The position numbers were made by a program, and so were the translations under genes. A DNA stretch of 64,000 nucleotides from Paraburkholderia ginsengiterrae (GTDB lineage: Bacteria > Pseudomonadota > Gammaproteobacteria > Burkholderiales > Burkholderiaceae). This document shows, one piece after another, positions 46,292 to 55,601 of this stretch (its first letter is position 1; every line of letters starts with the position of its first letter). The stretch is from contig NZ_LXKA01000287.1 of NCBI RefSeq assembly GCF_001645125.1, forward strand, positions 16,878 through 80,877, in the 5' to 3' direction. The notes under the pieces are model-generated. The model was not told the origin of the DNA, did not search any database, and worked only from the letters and a program-made list of their open reading frames with translations.

Positions 46292-47739
46292 CGCTTTCCC
46301 TCAGTGTGGCGGTGCGCGGCTGCGCATCGCCGGGCCGCCGCACGGGCGCGTGGCTGGCGGCGGCGAGCCTGATCGCCATGGCCTGCTTCGGCCCGGCAGC
46401 GGCGCATGCACAAACGTCGCGTGGATCGAAGGCGCGCGCGAAGGTGCCGCCCCCGGTGTACGTTTCCTATGTGACTCACGAAGGCGATACGTTGTACGAC
46501 ATCGCCGGGCGCTATATGCGCGACCCGGATGACTGGGCCTTGCTGAGCCGCCTCAATCATGTGCCCGCGCCGCGCCGCATGCCCGCCGGCATCGCCTTGC
46601 GTCTGCCGGCGGACAGGCTCAAACAGGACCAGGAATCGGCGAGTGTGCTCGCAACCAGCGGACCGGCCGAGCATGCTTTCGGCAACCATCCGTTTCTTCC
46701 GCTCACGCAAGGGGCGACGCTCGGCGAGGGCGACCGCATCCGCACCGGGGACAACGGCTTTGTGACGCTGGGGCTGCCCGACGGCTCGCACGTTACGGTG
46801 TCGCAGAACGCCACGCTGGATATCGACAAGCTGCGGCGCACCGCGCTGACCGGCAGCGGCGACCGCGTACTCCAACTGCGCCGTGGCGAAGTCGATAGCC
46901 AGGTCACGCATGCGACCAAAAAGGATGACCGCTTCCAGATCCGCTCGCCGTCGGTTGTCGCGGGCGTGCGCGGCACGCGGTTCAAGGTTGCCTATGACGG
47001 CGATGAGCGCACCACCGCGGTGGAAGTGCTGGACGGCGCGGTCGGCGTCGACCCGGCCGAGCGCGGCGGGCAGGCCTCGGCGCCGTTGCCCGGTGTGCCG
47101 TTGCAGGCATCCGCGCAGCTCGTCAAGGCGCGCTACGGCAGCGTCACACGGGCAGACGGTCCGATCGGCGGACCTGTCGAGCTGTTGCCCGCACCGGCGC
47201 TCACGCAACCGGCCAAAGTGCAGGACGGCAAGACAGTCGCGTTCGACCTCGTGCCGGCCGCGCACGCTGTGGCCTACCGCGTGCAGATTGCGCGCGACGC
47301 CGACCAGCTCGACCTGATCCGCGATCTGCGTGTGAAGGAGCCCCGCGCCGATTTCGGCGAACTGGCCGACGGCACCTATTTCGTACGCATCGCCGCGATC
47401 GACGCCAATGGGCTCGAAGGTCTGCCGCAGGTCTACGCTTTCGACCGGCGCCAGCTTGGGCTGGACGCATCGGCAGGGCCGCGGGCCGGCAGCCACGATT
47501 ATGAATTCCGCTGGTTCGTCAGCCGCGACGCGGCCGGGACACGTTTTCGCTTCGTGCTTGCCGCGACGGCCGATCTGCGTCATCCGCTCGTGGACCGAAC
47601 CGATCTGACGGGCGGTCAACTGGTCGTGAGCGATCTGCCGGCCGGCGTGTACTACTGGACGGTTGTCGCCGAGCAGTTCGAAAACGGCCGCTTCTATGAG
47701 AAGAGCAGTGCGGTCCGCTCGTTTACGCTGGCGCGCTGA
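46288..47739 (+). CDS. LysM-FecR periplasmic protein
   Basis: 483 aa from GTG 46288, which overlaps the regulator stop by 4 nt. A signal peptide (about 1-42, ending AHA) is followed by a LysM domain (about 55-105, THEGDTLYDIAGRYM) and a FecR domain (about 145-240, GDRIRTGDNGFVTLGLPDG then VVAGVRGTRFKVAYDG). The C-terminal third has two fibronectin-like repeats. Secreted FecR proteins beside CHASE2 kinases are a recurrent arrangement; the protein may present a cell-wall signal to the sensor. This role is inference. Confidence 0.9.
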   Translation: MTLSLSVAVRGCASPGRRTGAWLAAASLIAMACFGPAAAHAQTSRGSKARAKVPPPVYVSYVTHEGDTLYDIAGRYMRDPDDWALLSRLNHVPAPRRMPAGIALRLPADRLKQDQESASVLATSGPAEHAFGNHPFLPLTQGATLGEGDRIRTGDNGFVTLGLPDGSHVTVSQNATLDIDKLRRTALTGSGDRVLQLRRGEVDSQVTHATKKDDRFQIRSPSVVAGVRGTRFKVAYDGDERTTAVEVLDGAVGVDPAERGGQASAPLPGVPLQASAQLVKARYGSVTRADGPIGGPVELLPAPALTQPAKVQDGKTVAFDLVPAAHAVAYRVQIARDADQLDLIRDLRVKEPRADFGELADGTYFVRIAAIDANGLEGLPQVYAFDRRQLGLDASAGPRAGSHDYEFRWFVSRDAAGTRFRFVLAATADLRHPLVDRTDLTGGQLVVSDLPAGVYYWTVVAEQFENGRFYEKSSAVRSFTLAR

Positions 47740-47805
47740 CGCTGGTAGATTCACGGGACCGACCCGTTCACCAACCTGCTCCCTGGTTCGAGACCTAACC
47801 ACGCC

Positions 47806-50307
47806 TTGCCGATTCCACCTACGCGTCTGAGTCTGGACCCGCGCGCCCGTCTCGGCCGGCGCGCCGGCCGGCGCTTTCTGATCGAATGGGTGGGCATCGG
47901 CTGCCTCGGCATCGTGGTGATTCTGCTCAGTTCGCTCGGCCGCCTGAGCGCGAGCGTCGATCACCTCGTCTATGACCGCTTCCTGAGCCTGCACGCACCG
48001 CCTCTGCTGCGCGACATCGTGGTGCTCGAAATCGACAACGCCAGCATTGCACAACTCGGCCGCTGGCCTTGGCCGCGCAGTGTCCACGCGAAGCTGCTGG
48101 AACAGATCGCGAAAGCAAAGCCCGCCGCCGTGATTTACGACGTGCTGTTTACCGAAGCGAATCCGGAAGACGCCCAGCTTGCCCGCGCCGTCGCGCTGAG
48201 TCCAACCTATCTGCCGGTGCTCCTGACGCCGCCGGACAGCGGCGGCCGCCGTACCGTGGTCGAACCGGCGGGGCCGCTCGCGCATGCGGCGGTCGGGCTC
48301 GGCCACATCAATCTCGAAGTGGACAGCGACGGCATCGTGCGCAGCGTCGCGCAATTCGAGGGCGACGCGGATTCGCGCTGGCCGCAACTGATGGTGCCGG
48401 TCGCCCAGGCCGTCGAACGTGGTGCGCTGCGCCTGGACGATGGACCACCCCGGCGAACGTTGAGCGAGGCGGCAGCGGCTAGCGCCACGAGCGTTCACGG
48501 CGACGACGGCGGCGAAGGGCGCTTCCTGATCCCGTTCGGTGCGAACGCGCAGAACTATCCGAAGCTGAGCTTTGCACGCGTGCTTGCCGGCGACGTGCCG
48601 CCGGACCAGTTGCGCGGCCGCATCGTGCTGATCGGTGTGACGGCATCGGGCCTGTACGACCGTTTTGCCACGCCGGTATCCGGCGAACTCGGCCCATTGC
48701 CTGGCGTGTACATCCACGCGAACGTGCTCGATACGCTCGTCACCGGCCGCGAGATCGCACCGGCCGAGCCGTGGGTGCTGTTCGCGGTGTCGCTGGCGCC
48801 GCTCGCCGCGCTGCTGGCCGGTTTCCTCGTGCTGTCGCCGCGCCGCTCGTTGCTGCTGACCGGGGCACTCTGCGTGCTCGCGGCATGCGGCAGCGCCGCC
48901 TTGCTGTACGGCGCGCGGCTGTGGATGTCGCCGGTGCCGGCGATGCTCGGCGTGGTGGTCGTGTATCCGATCTGGAACTGGCGGCGCCTCGAAATGACGC
49001 TGGCCTATCTGCGCAAGGAACTGCAGAGCCTCGCCGACGAACCCCATCTGTTGCCCGAAACGCCGTCGCGCGGCCGTGAATTCGGCGGCGACGTGCTGGA
49101 GCAGCACATGGCGCTGATGGCGCAGGCCGCGCAGCGCGTGCAGGACATGAAGCGCTTCGTGTGGGACAGCCTCGACAGCGTGCCCGAGCCGATTCTCGTC
49201 AGCGACGTGCGCGGCGTCGTGCTGATCGCCAATCACGCGGCCCAGGCGCATTTCGCGCTGCTCGGCGCGCCGCTGCCCGAAGGCCGGCCGATGCAGACCG
49301 TGCTGGGCGGTCTGACGCTCGTTAAAACCATCGACCATCACGCGGCCTCGGACGCCGAGAACAATCAGTTCGCGCACGCCCACTGGCCGGCGCTGCTCGA
49401 TCCGGCGCGCCACGAATTTACCGCGCTGATGGAGCACGGCGTCGAGGTGCGCGACGCCAACGAGCGCGACCACCTGCTGCGCTACGCGAACTGCACCAAC
49501 GCGCAGGGCGAGACGACCGGCTGGATCGCGGGCCTCGTCGACGTGTCGGCTTTGCATGCGGCCGAGCGTCAGCGGGAAGACGCGCTGCGGCTGCTGTCGC
49601 ACGATATGCGCTCGCCGCAGGCATCGATTCTGGCGCTAGTGGAGATCGAGCGCGCCCGCTGCGAGCCGGTGCTCGCGAGCGCGTTGCTGGAGCGCATCGC
49701 GCGTTACGCGCAACGGGCGCTTACGCTGGCCGACGATTTCGTGCAACTGGCGCGCGCCGAGTCGCAGGCCTATGTGCTCGAACCCGTGAGCTTGACCGAA
49801 TTGATGATCGATGCCAGCGATGAAGTCTGGCCGCAGGCGCACGCCAAACGCATCACGCTGCACACGGAGTCCGGCGGCGAAGCCGACGACGGCCACTGGA
49901 TCAGCGCCGACCGTTCATTGATGACGCGCGCGCTCGTCAACATTCTGAACAATGCGGTCAAGTACAGTCCGCCGGATACGCAGATCTCGTGCAGCCTGGC
50001 GAGTCTGACGCCGAAGAACGCGCCGGGCGCGGCGCGGCGTGTGTCGTGCACGATACGCGATCAAGGCTATGGCATTCCCAAGGAGAAGCAGGCGGGCCTG
50101 TTCGAGCGCTTCCGGCGTTTTCACGAGACGGAGCGTCCGGAAGTCGGCGGCGCGGGGCTGGGCATGGCGTTCGTCAAGACCGTCGTGACGCGTCATGGCG
50201 GCGATGTCGCGGTGGTCAGCGAGCCCGGCGAGGGCACGGCCTTGACGATCTGCTTGCCGGCACTGGACGATGCGCAATCCGGCGACGCCGCCACGCTGCA
50301 CATGTAA
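47806..50307 (+). CDS. CHASE2 sensor histidine kinase
   Basis: 833 aa. A first membrane helix (about 27-47) precedes a periplasmic CHASE2 domain (about 50-320, with LRDIVVLEIDNASIAQLGRW), then three membrane helices (about 322-395), a PAS-like region (about 450-560), a HisKA domain with phospho-acceptor H599 in LLSHDMRSPQ, and a HATPase domain (N-box near 706, G boxes GYGIPKEKQ and GGAGLGMAFVK). The start is uncertain: TTG 47806 has no good ribosome site. It should phosphorylate the regulator at 45554-46291. Confidence 0.9.
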   Translation: MPIPPTRLSLDPRARLGRRAGRRFLIEWVGIGCLGIVVILLSSLGRLSASVDHLVYDRFLSLHAPPLLRDIVVLEIDNASIAQLGRWPWPRSVHAKLLEQIAKAKPAAVIYDVLFTEANPEDAQLARAVALSPTYLPVLLTPPDSGGRRTVVEPAGPLAHAAVGLGHINLEVDSDGIVRSVAQFEGDADSRWPQLMVPVAQAVERGALRLDDGPPRRTLSEAAAASATSVHGDDGGEGRFLIPFGANAQNYPKLSFARVLAGDVPPDQLRGRIVLIGVTASGLYDRFATPVSGELGPLPGVYIHANVLDTLVTGREIAPAEPWVLFAVSLAPLAALLAGFLVLSPRRSLLLTGALCVLAACGSAALLYGARLWMSPVPAMLGVVVVYPIWNWRRLEMTLAYLRKELQSLADEPHLLPETPSRGREFGGDVLEQHMALMAQAAQRVQDMKRFVWDSLDSVPEPILVSDVRGVVLIANHAAQAHFALLGAPLPEGRPMQTVLGGLTLVKTIDHHAASDAENNQFAHAHWPALLDPARHEFTALMEHGVEVRDANERDHLLRYANCTNAQGETTGWIAGLVDVSALHAAERQREDALRLLSHDMRSPQASILALVEIERARCEPVLASALLERIARYAQRALTLADDFVQLARAESQAYVLEPVSLTELMIDASDEVWPQAHAKRITLHTESGGEADDGHWISADRSLMTRALVNILNNAVKYSPPDTQISCSLASLTPKNAPGAARRVSCTIRDQGYGIPKEKQAGLFERFRRFHETERPEVGGAGLGMAFVKTVVTRHGGDVAVVSEPGEGTALTICLPALDDAQSGDAATLHM

Positions 50308-50342
50308 GGCGCAACGGCTACGCAACTTATCAAAGCGAGAAG

Positions 50343-50942
50343 ATGGTGAAAGCGATTCTGATCTGTGCCGCGCTGGCCGCGGCGAGTCTCACCGGTTGCG
50401 CAGGCTTGAGTGCCGACGTGCATACCGCGCATCCGTCGGCCACGCTGTCGGGCGAACGGACCTATGCGATCGCGCGGATGCCGTCGCAGGAGGAAAACGC
50501 GGATCATCCGCCGTTCGAAAGCGTGTTGCGCGACGAGCTGGCGAAGCAGGGCTTCGGCGAGGCAGCGGGGCAGCCCGCGCACTATCTGCTCTCGGTTGCC
50601 TATGAAACGCGGCCGGCGAGCGTTGGCGTCGGTGCGAAGGATTGCGCGCCGACCGACTGCGTGCGGCCGCCCGACGCACCGTTTTCGCTATTCGGCGGAC
50701 GTGCGTACCAGCATGCGCTGACGCTGCGGTTTTTCGAGCGCGCGAGCGGACAGGAAGTCTACAAGGTGAGCGCGGTCAGCAGCGATCGTGACGCGGATCC
50801 GCTGCATGCCATGCCGGCGCTCGTGAAAAGCGCCCTGGCGAAGTTTCCCTTCGACGCACCACCCGACTGGCGCGTGAAACTGCGCGCTGACGGGACGAGC
50901 GGCGTGCCGGGCGTGGTGTCGGTCAAGCCTCTTCAACCGTAG
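50343..50942 (+). CDS. DUF4136-type lipoprotein
   Basis: 199 aa. The signal ends SLTGC, giving lipid-anchored Cys19. The body has the DUF4136 pattern: a TYAIARMP strand early, then a central LSVAYETRP strand and C-terminal VKSALAKFPFDAP. Two extra cysteines (CAPTDC) may form a disulfide. It follows the kinase by 35 bases and probably belongs to the same operon as an envelope component. Function unknown. Confidence 0.8.
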   Translation: MVKAILICAALAAASLTGCAGLSADVHTAHPSATLSGERTYAIARMPSQEENADHPPFESVLRDELAKQGFGEAAGQPAHYLLSVAYETRPASVGVGAKDCAPTDCVRPPDAPFSLFGGRAYQHALTLRFFERASGQEVYKVSAVSSDRDADPLHAMPALVKSALAKFPFDAPPDWRVKLRADGTSGVPGVVSVKPLQP

Positions 50943-50966
50943 TGCGCTGACGTTGGCGTGCTGTAA

Positions 50967-51626
50967 TTAGCGCGGCGGGTCGGTGTCGTCCGGCCAGCGG
51001 TTTTCGAACACGCAGTCGGCGAGCGGCATGCGGGCCGCCCAGCGTTCGGTTTCCAGCATCGGTTCGCTATAAAACTGGTCGACGTGGCCCAGGCACAGAA
51101 TCGCCACCGGCCGCGCGCCTTCGGGCATGTGCAGCAACCGGCGCACCGCGTCGACGTCGAACAGCGACACCCAGCCCATGCCGAGGCCTTCGGCGCGCGC
51201 AGCCAGCCACAGATTCTGGATCGCGCACGCCACCGACGCGAGATCCATCTCCGGCAAGGTGCGGCGGCCGAAGATGTGGCGCTCGCGCCCGTCCATCAGC
51301 GCCATCACGAGCAGCTCGCTGCATTCCAGCATGCCTTCCACTTTCAGCTTCATGAACTCTTCGCGGCGTTTGCCGAGCGCGTCGGCGGTGGCGAGGCGTT
51401 CGTTCTCCACCGTGGCATGCAGGGCCGTGCGCAGCGCGGGATCGGTAATGCGCGCAATCCGCCACGGCTGCATGAAGCCGACGCTCGGCGCGTGATGCGC
51501 GGCGTCGAGCAGGCGCTGCAGCACGGCAGGATCGACCGGATCGCGCACGAAGTGGCGCATGTCGCGGCGTTCGTAAATCGCGCGGTAGACGGCTTCGCGC
51601 TCGGAATCGTTAAAAGGCTTCGCCAT
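50967..51626 (-). CDS. bluB: 5,6-dimethylbenzimidazole synthase
   Basis: 219 aa, nitroreductase-like fold. BluB breaks down reduced FMN with oxygen to make the lower ligand of B12. It begins with the family pattern YRAIYERRDMRHFVRDPVD and has the FMN-binding HAPSVGFMQPWR (about 45-56). It is the last gene of the leftward cobalamin operon and overlaps cobB by 17 nt. Its presence shows the cell can make DMB itself under aerobic conditions. Confidence 0.93.
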   Translation of the reverse strand: MAKPFNDSEREAVYRAIYERRDMRHFVRDPVDPAVLQRLLDAAHHAPSVGFMQPWRIARITDPALRTALHATVENERLATADALGKRREEFMKLKVEGMLECSELLVMALMDGRERHIFGRRTLPEMDLASVACAIQNLWLAARAEGLGMGWVSLFDVDAVRRLLHMPEGARPVAILCLGHVDQFYSEPMLETERWAARMPLADCVFENRWPDDTDPPR

Positions 51627-52908
51627 GGAACAGGGCGGCCGTGAAGGCCGGGTTGGAGGGCCAGTAAGCGTGCATATAGCTTGCCACGATCGACCCGGAG
51701 CGGTACACGGCTTCGCCGGGGGCGTCGCTTTGCGGTCGGGTGGCCGAACGCCACGGCTTAAGCGAGGTGTTCAGCTTCGAGTAATGAAACGTGTGGCCGG
51801 TCATGGGTCCGTGCAGGCTGTCGATCTGCTGCATGCCGAGCGCGGTGAAGCGCGTTTGCATGGTTGCGTGGCCGGGCAGCAGGCCGAGCATCGGCGTGCT
51901 GACGCCCTGCGTGTCGGTGAGTTCATCGAGCAGGTAGAGCATGCCGCCGCATTCGGCGACGACGGGCTTGCCGGCAGCCGCGTGCGCGCGGATGCCGGCA
52001 GCGCTGCGCGTGTTGCCGGCGAGCGCCGCCGCGTGCAGTTCCGGGTAGCCGCCTGGCAGGTACAGGGCATCGGTCTGTTCGGGCAGTGCGTCGTCGGCGA
52101 GCGGCGAGAAGTAGCGGATCTGCGCGCCCATGCTTTCCAGCAGCGCGACGTTGGCCGGATAGATGAAAGAAAACGCGGCATCGCGTGCGATGGCGATGTG
52201 CTTGCCTTCCAGCAGGCGCGGCAACACGCCGGGCGCGGGGGCGCCGAACTCGACCGGCGGCGGCAGTTCGGCCAGCGCGGTATGAGCGAGCGTATCGGCG
52301 GCGCGATCGAGACGTGCGTCGAGATCGGCGATTTCAGCCGCCTGATGCAAACCGAGGTGGCGATCGGGCAACGCGATTTCATCGACCGCGGCGATATGGC
52401 CGCACCAGCGCAGGGCGGATGGCAACGCATCTTCGAGCATCTGTGCATGACGTGCCGAGCCGACGCGGTTCGCGAGCACGCCATAAAACGGCACCTGCGG
52501 ACGGAATTGTGCGAGACCGAAGGCAATCGCGCCGAAGGTCTGCGCCATCGCCTTGGCCGAGATCACGGCAAGCACCGGCACGCCGAACACGGTGGCGAGA
52601 TCGGCGCTGCTCGGCGTGCCGTCGAACAGGCCCATCACGCCTTCGATCAGGATCAGATCGGCTTCGGCCGCCGCCTGGGCGAGCAACGTGCGGCAGTCGG
52701 TTTCACCGACCATCCACAAATCGAGCGAGAGGACCGGCGCGCCGCTCGCTCGCGCGAGAATCATCGGGTCGAGAAAATCCGGCCCGGTCTTGAAGACGCG
52801 CACGCGCCGCCCAAGCCGCCGATGGTAGCGCGCGAGTCCCGCGGTGATCGTGGTCTTGCCTTGACCCGAAGCCGGTGCGCTAATGAACAGGGCGGGGCAC
52901 GCGGACAT
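51610..52908 (-). CDS. cobB: cobyrinic acid a,c-diamide synthase
   Basis: 432 aa, of CobB/CbiA type: ATP- and glutamine-dependent amidation of the a and c side chains. The N-terminal dethiobiotin-synthase-like domain has P-loop SGQGKTTITAGLARY (about 14-28). The C-terminal glutamine amidotransferase domain shows GGYPELHAAAL and the catalytic Cys in VVAECGGMLYL. It starts 3 nt after cobO. Confidence 0.94.
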   Translation of the reverse strand: MSACPALFISAPASGQGKTTITAGLARYHRRLGRRVRVFKTGPDFLDPMILARASGAPVLSLDLWMVGETDCRTLLAQAAAEADLILIEGVMGLFDGTPSSADLATVFGVPVLAVISAKAMAQTFGAIAFGLAQFRPQVPFYGVLANRVGSARHAQMLEDALPSALRWCGHIAAVDEIALPDRHLGLHQAAEIADLDARLDRAADTLAHTALAELPPPVEFGAPAPGVLPRLLEGKHIAIARDAAFSFIYPANVALLESMGAQIRYFSPLADDALPEQTDALYLPGGYPELHAAALAGNTRSAAGIRAHAAAGKPVVAECGGMLYLLDELTDTQGVSTPMLGLLPGHATMQTRFTALGMQQIDSLHGPMTGHTFHYSKLNTSLKPWRSATRPQSDAPGEAVYRSGSIVASYMHAYWPSNPAFTAALFHGEAF

Positions 52909-52911
52909 CGC

Positions 52912-53514
52912 TCAGAACTCCACGCCGCGCTGCGCTTTCACGCCTTGCTCGCGATACGGGTGCTTGACGATGCGCATCTCGGTAACGAGGTCGGCGGCTT
53001 CGATCAGCGCATCCGGCGCGTGACGGCCGGTCACCACCACATGCAGCATGGGCGCGCGCGCGGTCAGCACGGAGAGGACTTCGTCGAGCGGCAGGTATTC
53101 GTATTTGAGCACCGTGTTCAGCTCGTCGAGGATCACCATCTGATACTCGCCGCTTTCGATCATGCGGCGCGCCTCGTTCCAGCCCTTGCGCGCGGTGGCC
53201 ATGTCGGCCTCGCGGTTCTGTGTATTCCAGGTGTAGCCGTCGCCCATCGTGACGAAATCGCAATTGGCGATCGCGCCGAGAAAGTCGCGCTCCGACGTAT
53301 GCAGCGCACCCTTGATGAACTGCACGACACCCAGACGCATACCGTGCCCGAGCACGCGCACGGCCATGCCGAACGCGGCGGTGGACTTGCCCTTGCCGGT
53401 GCCGGTGTTGACGATCAGCAGACCTTTTTCGACGGTGGCGCTGGCCTGTTTCTTCTCATGGCCTTCGCGCCGGCGCTCGGTCATGCGTTGATGCGATTCT
53501 GGGTCGGTCTTCAT
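52912..53514 (-). CDS. cobO: cob(I)yrinic acid a,c-diamide adenosyltransferase
   Basis: 200 aa, CobO/BtuR/CobA type. P-loop TGTGKGKSTAAFG (about 36-48) binds ATP; the family segments RVLGHGMRLGVVQFIKG and VVITGRHAP-like VVVTGRHAPDALIEAADLVTEM follow. It attaches the adenosyl upper ligand to cobalt. Start overlaps the cobE stop (ATGA). Confidence 0.94.
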   Translation of the reverse strand: MKTDPESHQRMTERRREGHEKKQASATVEKGLLIVNTGTGKGKSTAAFGMAVRVLGHGMRLGVVQFIKGALHTSERDFLGAIANCDFVTMGDGYTWNTQNREADMATARKGWNEARRMIESGEYQMVILDELNTVLKYEYLPLDEVLSVLTARAPMLHVVVTGRHAPDALIEAADLVTEMRIVKHPYREQGVKAQRGVEF

Positions 53515-54029
53515 GGAAGGTCCTGTTCTTGAGATGTGTGGGGGGCGGGTTGGCGTCCGGTGTGGGCGCGGGTCGAGGCGATCGCCACGGTGACGCCCGC
53601 ATGAATGGTTTTGCGCACAAGCAACCGGGCGCGTGGCGCGGCGGGTGTCGGTGTTGCATCGAGCGCATTTGCTAGGCGCGTCGCGACACGCTCGCGAGGC
53701 GCGGCTGAATCCGCCGCGGCGGCTGCGGCAAGCAATGCGCAGGGCTCGCAGACGCCGTCCACGCCCAGATGTTCGCGCGCGGCCGTCGATGGCTCGGTGA
53801 TCGCGGTAACGGGTATTGCCGCCAGCTGCTCAGTGCTGAAGAATGTCAGCGGCAACGCGTGGCGCGCGCAGAATTCGAGTAGGCCCGCCTCGTGGGCTTT
53901 GCTATCGACGGAGGCAACCGTCAGGATTTCATCGAATCCATGCGCGCCAAGCGCGGCGCGCACCGCCGCTTCGATCTGGTCGGCTGGGCTGTGCAACCGG
54001 CAACCAATGCCGACGCTCAACGTTCTCAT
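53511..54029 (-). CDS. cobE: cobalamin biosynthesis protein CobE/CbiG C-terminal type
   Basis: 172 aa from ATG 54029, which overlaps the cobA stop (ATGA). The pattern VGIGCRLHSPADQIEAAVRAAL near the start and VASVDSKAHEAGLLEF near 45-60 match CobE and the C-terminal part of CbiG, which acts in ring contraction. No N-terminal CbiG part is present. The last 50 residues are Ala/Pro/Arg-rich and divergent. Confidence 0.88.
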   Translation of the reverse strand: MRTLSVGIGCRLHSPADQIEAAVRAALGAHGFDEILTVASVDSKAHEAGLLEFCARHALPLTFFSTEQLAAIPVTAITEPSTAAREHLGVDGVCEPCALLAAAAAADSAAPRERVATRLANALDATPTPAAPRARLLVRKTIHAGVTVAIASTRAHTGRQPAPHTSQEQDLP

Positions 54030-54817
54030 CGTGCAACCGTTTCGTTGTTTGCCGAGCCGCTCGCGTCGTCGGCGGCGCGCGCCAGCGCGAGCGACGCCAC
54101 TTCGCCGATCACCACGATCGCCGGCGAGCCGAGCCCGGCGCGCGCTACCGCATCGGCGAACTCGCCCAGCCGCGCGAGCGCATGGCGCTGCTCGGGGCGC
54201 GTGGCGGATTCGATCGCCGCGCATGGCGTCGCGGCGCTCATGCCGGCCGCGAGCAACGCGCTGACAATATCGTTGAGCCGTCGCATGCCCATGTAGATCA
54301 CGAGCGTCATGCGTGTGGCGACGAGCGCGGCCCAATCCGGTTCGCCGTTGCCGGCGGAGTGTCCGGTGACGAACACCACGCCCTGCGAATGTTCGCGATG
54401 CGTGACCGGAATGCCGATTGCCGCCGGCGCCGCGATCCCCGCCGTGACGCCGTTGATGATTTCCACTTCGATGCCCGCCGCCTGCAACGCCTGCTGTTCT
54501 TCACCACCGCGGCCGAACACGAACGGATCGCCGCCTTTGAGCCGCGCGACGCTGCGTCCGGCCTTCACATGCTCCAGCATCTGCGCGACGATGCCGGCCT
54601 GCGGCGTGGACGGATGGCCACCGCGTTTGCCGACGTGCACGACCAGCGCATCGGCGCGCGCGAATTGCAGAACGTCGGGATTCACCAGATCGTCGACCAG
54701 CACCACATCGGCTTGTGCCAATGCGCGGGTCGCCTTGAGCGTCATGAGTTCGACATCGCCGGGGCCGGCGCCGATCAGCCAGGCGCGGGTCATCGCGGCG
54801 TGCATGGCATGCGCCAT
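54026..54817 (-). CDS. cobA: uroporphyrinogen-III C-methyltransferase
   Basis: About 263 aa. The SAM-dependent methyltransferase motifs GAGPGDVELMTLKA and GDPFVFGRGGEE are clear, followed by INGVTAGIAAPAAIGIP. It makes precorrin-2 from uroporphyrinogen III and is the single-domain CobA form, not the fused CysG. It is the first gene of the leftward operon, behind a cobalamin riboswitch. The start is uncertain: ATG 54817, ATG 54793, or GTG 54940 are all in frame, with no strong ribosome site. Confidence 0.92.
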   Translation of the reverse strand: MAHAMHAAMTRAWLIGAGPGDVELMTLKATRALAQADVVLVDDLVNPDVLQFARADALVVHVGKRGGHPSTPQAGIVAQMLEHVKAGRSVARLKGGDPFVFGRGGEEQQALQAAGIEVEIINGVTAGIAAPAAIGIPVTHREHSQGVVFVTGHSAGNGEPDWAALVATRMTLVIYMGMRRLNDIVSALLAAGMSAATPCAAIESATRPEQRHALARLGEFADAVARAGLGSPAIVVIGEVASLALARAADDASGSANNETVAR

Positions 54818-55005
54818 GTCGTGACAGGCGGGAGGAGGCGCGCGAAGCGGCGCCCGGCGGCGGACTTTGAGGTCATGCGTTGCTACGGATTCAGGCACGG
54901 CGAGACGCGCAACACGTGATGGCTCCTTGCTCGGGAACACTTCAACGCAGGCACTACGCCGTGCTTCAGCGCCTTCACATCCGTCCCTCGCGGATTCCGG
55001 CAGCC

Positions 55006-55026
55006 GGCGGCGTGACGATTGCCGCC
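55006..55026 (-). promoter_or_regulatory. hairpin in the expression platform of the leftward riboswitch
   Basis: GGCGGC (55006-55011) pairs with GCCGCC (55021-55026) around a 9-nt loop, 10 bases downstream of the B12 box on the minus strand. No T run follows, so control would act on translation or by Rho. Confidence 0.4.
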
Positions 55027-55034
55027 TCCGCGTC

Positions 55035-55245
55035 TGGCCGGTATCCGGGCTGGCGGCCTCATGCGCTTTGCCTTCCCGTCCGGATCCTTTGTGATCCGCT
55101 GGACAGTGGCATCGAAAAAACGCATGCGCGGCGCACGCAAACTCAACATGGCACCGCTGGTCGCTTACCGTTGCGGGGACAGCACAGGTTAAGCGCGCGA
55201 CGCGCTGCCTGTTTCCCGTTTAACTGCACACGCGAACGCATGTGC
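55035..55245 (-). promoter_or_regulatory. cobalamin riboswitch upstream of cobA operon
   Basis: Read on the minus strand: an AAACGGGAAACAGG 5' element (near 55220-55207), the GCTGTCCCCGCAACGGTAAGCG core (in two parts, 55182-55161) and the B12 box AGCCCGGATACCGGCC (55052-55037). These are the conserved AdoCbl aptamer elements in the right order. It should lower expression of cobA-cobE-cobO-cobB-bluB when B12 is plentiful. Confidence 0.9.
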
Positions 55246-55264
55246 GGGCACCAAACGCGTGCAT

Positions 55265-55293
55265 ACGATAGCACACGGAGGCCCGCCCGATAA
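55265..55293 (-). promoter_or_regulatory. possible sigma-70 promoter for the leftward riboswitch RNA
   Basis: On the minus strand TTATCG (55293-55288) and TATCGT (55270-55265) are separated by 17 bases. Both hexamers differ from consensus at two or more bases, so it is a moderate candidate only. Confidence 0.4.
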
Positions 55294-55314
55294 GCGCGGG
55301 CGGCTTGCGTTTCC

Positions 55315-55343
55315 TTGACGGCGCGGGGCCGCGGGCCTACACT
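55315..55343 (+). promoter_or_regulatory. sigma-70 promoter for the rightward riboswitch RNA
   Basis: TTGACG (55315-55320), 17 bases, TACACT (55338-55343). Start of transcription is expected near 55350, just upstream of the aptamer. Confidence 0.75.
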
Positions 55344-55370
55344 CGCACGCACTTTTGGTGCTCGTGTGCG

Positions 55371-55601
55371 CGCTCGTGCGCATGCAGTTAAACGGGAAAC
55401 AGGAGGCCCACCTGCTCTGGATCGGGTCAACCTGTGCTGCCCCCGCAACGGTAAGCGAAAAGTGGCGCCTGGTTGGTTTTCGGGCGCCGCGGAGCCGGCT
55501 TCGATGTCCACGCGCAAGGCCGCGTCGGCATATCACCACTGGGCGAGAAACCACTCGCCCGGGAAGGGGAAGCGGCGCTTTCGCCAGCCCGGATACCGGC
55601 C
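55371..55601 (+). promoter_or_regulatory. cobalamin riboswitch upstream of cobW operon
   Basis: AAACGGGAAACAGG (about 55389-55402), the CTGCCCCCGCAACGGTAAGCG core (in two parts, about 55437-55457) and B12 box AGCCCGGATACCGGCC (55586-55601). It shares long identical segments with the minus-strand riboswitch, in opposite orientation. A perfect 9-bp hairpin follows at 55616-55642 (GAACGCCGC/GCGGCGTTC), without a T run. It should repress cobW-cobN and the chelatase genes in B12 excess. Confidence 0.92.

Noticed and set aside
46216-49602. 1128-codon open frame on the minus strand
   Set aside because: Antisense shadow of the FecR and kinase genes, with the same Arg/His-rich shadow composition.
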